Shown: one piece after another, positions 61,501 through 64,000 of the stretch
How the letters are laid out: each line of letters starts with the position of its first letter
How positions within the stretch are numbered: position 1 is the first letter of the stretch
NCBI GenBank assembly: GCA_934149075.1
Contig: CAKPDR010000001.1
Coordinates: forward strand, 173,458 to 237,457
DNA: 64,000 nt
DNA from: an uncultured Clostridia bacterium
GTDB taxonomy: Bacteria > Bacillota > Clostridia > TANB77 > CAG-508
Reading direction: 5' to 3'
Translations under genes and position numbers: made by a program
Notes under the pieces: generated by a model
What the model was told of the DNA's origin: nothing
Database searches by the model: none
The model's input: only the letters and a program-made list of their open reading frames with translations

Positions 61501-62515
61501 TAGAGAAGATTTAGTAATAAATAAAACAATTTCTAAAATAAAATTAACATTATCAAATGGTCAAATATTACTAGAAGGAGATCCAAGAAAAGACAAAATG
61601 AACTATGTCAAAGCTATTGGATTCAATACAAATATAGATAGAAATGGTAGAGAAATAGCAAAATTCTCTAAAGTTGATGACAAATTGCTAACAATAGAAA
61701 TAGACTCAGAATTATTGCAAGGTGCAAAATTAGAAGTATGGTATTCAGTAACAGCAACTAATAATAGCGAAATAGACTATGAGTATGATAAAGATTATAC
61801 CGATATTATCAGAGATAATGGAAGTGATAAATTGAACTTTGTAACAAAAGATTCACAAGCTAATTATTACTATTATGGAGATAAAAATGGTCTAAACATT
61901 ATAAATGGTTCAGCAGATTTAGTTGTAGACTATATGTCAGAAAAGTTGGTTTATGACTTAGACAAAGAAGGAAACAAAGATTGGTTTAAATTTGATAGTG
62001 ATGGAACAACACCTATAGATAGAGATTATTTGAAAAACAATGGATACATATCAGATAAGACATATGAGGCTATAGGAGATAAAAAACTACAAGTAATTGC
62101 AACTAAACAATTTAGTAATTTAAAACCAGCAGGAGATACAAAGACAAGTGTAATGTACACAAGTACAATATTATCAAATCAAGAAGACAGTTCATTATTT
62201 GATAATCACGTAGAAATTGTTGGAATAAATGGAAAAACAGGAAGAACAATTAAAGAAGTAGGAAAGGACAATAGAGAACAGGTTGCTAAAACATATAAAC
62301 CAGGTAACTACATACCTAGAATAGGAGCACTACATGTAAGTGATAATCCATTATTAGAAGAAGATGGGCTACATCAACAAGATGATGACAGAGTGAGAAT
62401 TGTTGTAACACCTCCAACAGGTATTGCAACATATACAATAATTTATATAATAGCAGCAGTTATTGGAGCAGTAGTTATAGCAGGAGCAATAGTCATAATA
62501 AAGAAAAGATTGTAA
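58511..62515 (+). CDS. Giant surface protein with SdrD-B-like domains and TPPTG-type C-terminus
   Basis: The 1334-residue protein has a signal peptide (about 7-30, ending SMSYAAS). The N-terminal domain (about 35-205) has GSGCNAAQKALWLYWNEW, like thioester-type or adhesin head domains, though I cannot confirm the thioester. SdrD-B-like domains lie at about 235-310 (LSGYVWEDIANSKNNEVNSK, TTDKNGEYKFS) and 775-870 (MSGIVYEDTQTAESKNATER, YTDANGNYSFGDG). Isopeptide-type beta domains probably lie between. The C-terminus is TPPTGIATYTIIYIIAAVIG followed by a hydrophobic helix and KKRL; TPPTG is a candidate non-classical sortase signal. It is in an operon with the preceding giant protein. Confidence 0.82.
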   Translation: MSKTKKIFVTLFCIILATIMLANNSMSYAASARKNLGTRYTLGLGDLVDRNDLYCVARGKHLYFEDELSYRIEAYVEIEGKKVIEGAYGVKESSAKKVTTGENEANAVIAAILGGALTQGHGNSRDNYVMGSGCNAAQKALWLYWNEWVDSVGNKYGFIRHEDNEDIANVSPDSVKYLQQAKAASKLTDYHIRMYLLNTGLEDKQQIVMVEPFDNVPTDEPEPGQTEVIGKVNLSGYVWEDIANSKNNEVNSKYEQTDLRVEGIQVHWRASDGSEIASTTTDKNGEYKFSTTLTLYNHPYGIKDKEKYDKINNSYVEFEYNGLKYTTVAYNGNLANSDTSKGKENETSRTNLDNKFDKVEKATVYDGNSPIISGLPNTKISDANYTQELAVSASTQNITRDLMKTAEGNKWIQTKTFCADHCQVGEGPHLINTITTSGGSTISIYCNGNVEIHDVDNEVIDPAILNGIGEIMGDAINSGNGGAHYYSAGEVNGPTHRDCLKSVEGIYEWNIQNVNLGLVKREQPDAAITSDIEKVRVIMKNQEYTYIYGNRGIQNNEELFDYKVKFGNKYTETYSRPINPADIAYVNYNNSDDLRVFVTYNIIVKNQSDTLKMGINSIVNYFDSNYTIYTGPGTSTSAGWQEASGNNNGYKIAYNTSLKDTKLQPGSKSEIIKIEFEVNQDRIKGLLDNDATLSNVSEIFSYTTYYGDNTICAEREPATVKGKVDQQYAGIDVDSTPGNAIPGNADTYEDDTDKAPSFLLLKDPNYKTMSGIVYEDTQTAESKNATERLGNGLKETNEKGVENVKVELLNAETGETAYLYYKDASTSTGANRKPAITYTDANGNYSFGDGETNGVVVDKYIVKYTYGNADKGQDGNGTAIGETKINGNVINARNYKSTIITEDNVKNAMQKDNTETWHVFMDEGKDTSVAVDDLKDRLAIEQLKYSNYEKGVNISAYSKKVELQIEYTQQTTKKVDNNGGDFQSDLSVFDFGIMERAREDLVINKTISKIKLTLSNGQILLEGDPRKDKMNYVKAIGFNTNIDRNGREIAKFSKVDDKLLTIEIDSELLQGAKLEVWYSVTATNNSEIDYEYDKDYTDIIRDNGSDKLNFVTKDSQANYYYYGDKNGLNIINGSADLVVDYMSEKLVYDLDKEGNKDWFKFDSDGTTPIDRDYLKNNGYISDKTYEAIGDKKLQVIATKQFSNLKPAGDTKTSVMYTSTILSNQEDSSLFDNHVEIVGINGKTGRTIKEVGKDNREQVAKTYKPGNYIPRIGALHVSDNPLLEEDGLHQQDDDRVRIVVTPPTGIATYTIIYIIAAVIGAVVIAGAIVIIKKRL

Positions 62516-62542
62516 AGATTTAAACTAAAAAAACTGATAAAA

Positions 62543-62594
62543 GAGGACAGGTAGCAAAATTTATGAAATATAAATTTTGTACCTGTCTTTTTTG
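62543..62594 (+). terminator. Terminator of the envelope operon
   Basis: GACAGGTAGCAAAATTTAT pairs with ATAAATTTTGTACCTGTC around a short loop with one mismatch and ends in a six-base T run. Confidence 0.9.
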
Positions 62595-62667
62595 TGTTTT
62601 TTATTGATATTTTCTTATTGCAAATAATGTCAAAATATGATAGATTCGTTGTAAAGGAGATATGTTA

Positions 62668-63909
62668 ATGAAAAATAAAAAGATATTTATAATATTTTTA
62701 ATGATAGCAATGCTAACAGTTATATCATTATTTATATATGGGCGAAGTAAACAAAGAAATAATTATGAGACAGAAAAAATACAAGAAGAGCAAAATTTAG
62801 AAATAGTAGATAATACTGAAAATGAAATTAATAAAGACGAACCAAAGGAAGAAAATAATGAAATAAAAGAAGATACAAATATAAAAATGGCAGTTATAGG
62901 AGATATAATGTGTCACAATTCACAATATAAAGATGCATATGATTCAAAAAACAACACGTATGATTTTTCTTATGTCTTTTCAGATATAAAAGAATATATA
63001 AGCTCAGCTGATATTGCTATAGGAAATTTGGAAACGACATTTGCAGGAAAAGAAAGGGGATATAGTAATTACCCAAGATTTAATACACCTGAACAATTAG
63101 CAACAAATCTGAAAGATTTTGGAATAGATGTAGTATCAACAGCAAATAATCATTGTATGGATACAAATTACACAGGACTTGTAAGCACATTAAAATATTT
63201 AGATGAAGCAGGAATTTCTCATACTGGAACAAATGAAACTGAAGAACAACAAAATCAGATATTGGTAAAAGATGTTAATGGTGTCAAAATTGCGTTTTTA
63301 TCATTTACCTACGGAACCAATGGAATAACAATACCAGTAGATAAAAGTTTTGCTGTAAATTTAATAGATGAAGATTTGATTCTAAAGCAAATAAAATTGG
63401 CAAAAGAACAAAATCCTGACTTAATATGTGTAAGTATGCACTGGGGAATAGAATATCAACTAAAACAAAATCAGGAGCAGGAAAAATTAAAAGATTTATT
63501 ATTTAATAATGGTGTAGATATTATCTTAGGAAGTCATCCACATGTATTACAACCTATGAAAAATGAGACGATTACATTAGATGATGGAAGTACTAAAGAT
63601 TGTTTTGTTATATATTCGTTAGGAAATTTTATGTCAGGTCAAACTAAAGAAAATACAAGAAGTTCAGTAATCCTAAATATTGATATAACTAAAAGTGGAG
63701 AAACAGGAAAAACTAAATTAAATAAAGTGGAATATATTCCAATATATATGTATAAATCTCCAACTGTAAGAGTGCATAAATATAAAATATTAGATATTGA
63801 AAAGACATTGTCTAATTTTGAAAGTGGTATAGATAAAACAATTGGGCAAACAACTTATACGAATTTGAAGAATGAACTAAATAAGATCAGAAAAACTGTG
63901 GGAGAGTAA
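62668..63909 (+). CDS. CapA-family (PGA-synthesis CapA-like) metallophosphoesterase-fold protein
   Basis: The start at ATG 62668 has AAAGGAG eight bases upstream. The 413-residue protein has an N-terminal anchor helix (about 5-24), a Glu/Asn-rich linker (about 30-70), and the CapA domain. The domain has MAVIGDIMCHNSQYKDAY (about 75-92), IAIGNLETTFAGKE (about 118-131), VVSTANNHCMDTNYTG (about 157-172), SMHWGIEYQ (about 263-271), and LGSHPHVLQPM (about 296-306). The GD, GNxE, NNH, HxG and GSHPH motifs are those of the calcineurin-like CapA family, associated with polyglutamate capsule synthesis. Without capBC nearby, that role is not shown. It follows the terminator of the surface-protein operon. 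Confidence 0.9.
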   Translation: MKNKKIFIIFLMIAMLTVISLFIYGRSKQRNNYETEKIQEEQNLEIVDNTENEINKDEPKEENNEIKEDTNIKMAVIGDIMCHNSQYKDAYDSKNNTYDFSYVFSDIKEYISSADIAIGNLETTFAGKERGYSNYPRFNTPEQLATNLKDFGIDVVSTANNHCMDTNYTGLVSTLKYLDEAGISHTGTNETEEQQNQILVKDVNGVKIAFLSFTYGTNGITIPVDKSFAVNLIDEDLILKQIKLAKEQNPDLICVSMHWGIEYQLKQNQEQEKLKDLLFNNGVDIILGSHPHVLQPMKNETITLDDGSTKDCFVIYSLGNFMSGQTKENTRSSVILNIDITKSGETGKTKLNKVEYIPIYMYKSPTVRVHKYKILDIEKTLSNFESGIDKTIGQTTYTNLKNELNKIRKTVGE

Positions 63910-63932
63910 AGTTACTAGAAGAGAGAACCTTG

Positions 63933-64000
63933 TTACCAGTAGGGACACCCATAAGTGGTCAAAATCTTTACCAGTGGGGACACCCATAAGTGGTTAAAAT
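63933..64000 (+). repeat. Two direct copies of a REP-like element at the window end
   Basis: Two ~35-base direct copies, TTACCAGTAGGGACACCCAT then AAGTGGTCAAAAT, and TTACCAGTGGGGACACCCAT then AAGTGGTTAAAAT, lie just after the CapA-family gene and continue to the window edge. The core matches the elements at 22507-22533 and 23297-23352. Each copy can form a small hairpin (ACCA with TGGT, GGG with CCC). Confidence 0.8.

Overview
The window looks like the replication-origin region of a spore-forming, very AT-rich Firmicute, most likely in class Clostridia. It carries the canonical block rpmH-rnpA-yidD-yidC-jag-mnmE-mnmG-rsmG-parA-parB on one side (minus strand) and dnaA-dnaN-recF-gyrB-gyrA on the other (plus strand). 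DnaA boxes sit between the two arms at about 29.9-30.1 kb and again between dnaA and dnaN. spmA/spmB, a GerMN-domain protein, an AbrB/SpoVT-type regulator and Spo0A-box-like sequences point to an endospore former. I cannot assign a species.

Left arm, mostly minus strand (1-29.7 kb): the 3' end of a YycJ-like metallo-hydrolase, spmBA, an AbrB-like regulator, rsmI, a small Tyr/Pro/Lys-rich protein, a GerMN protein and an ABC exporter pair. Then comes a 13.5 kb Gram-positive type IV secretion (T4SS) cluster, 6.6-20.1 kb. It encodes a giant multidomain cell-wall hydrolase (interrupted by a single-base frameshift), a VirB8/TcpC-like protein, three pilin-like proteins, PrgI, a VirB4 split into two genes, and VirB6. 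Two tRNA-Ser genes and the parB-to-rpmH core genes follow.

Right arm (30-64 kb): dnaA, dnaN, recF and gyrB, then the first half of a second T4SS (split VirB4 plus an unknown protein), an XRE regulator, gyrA, and a head-on minus-strand block. That block holds a DnaI-like helicase loader, a DnaD-like protein and the second half of T4SS-2 (PrgI, VirB6, pilin, VirD4-like coupling protein and a 49-residue membrane peptide found here). Beyond it lie a DUF1858 protein, a tRNA Lys-Glu-Thr cluster, an SDR reductase, a carbohydrate-binding-like protein and an envelope cluster (VanW protein, two giant surface proteins, CapA-family protein).

The most notable feature is the pair of relaxase-less T4SS-like systems flanking oriC. 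Their parts are complementary: only system 1 has a hydrolase, a VirB8-like protein and several pilins; only system 2 has a VirD4. Both have a split VirB4. Tandem Spo0A-box-like sites lie directly upstream of a consensus promoter for system 2, which suggests a sporulation or stationary-phase link. Other oddities are a dispersed REP-like palindrome that supplies the last codons of mnmG, candidate ATT/ATA start codons in T4SS-2, exact 20-bp tandem repeats and a duplicated block in the AT-rich spacers, and surface proteins without a classical LPXTG anchor.
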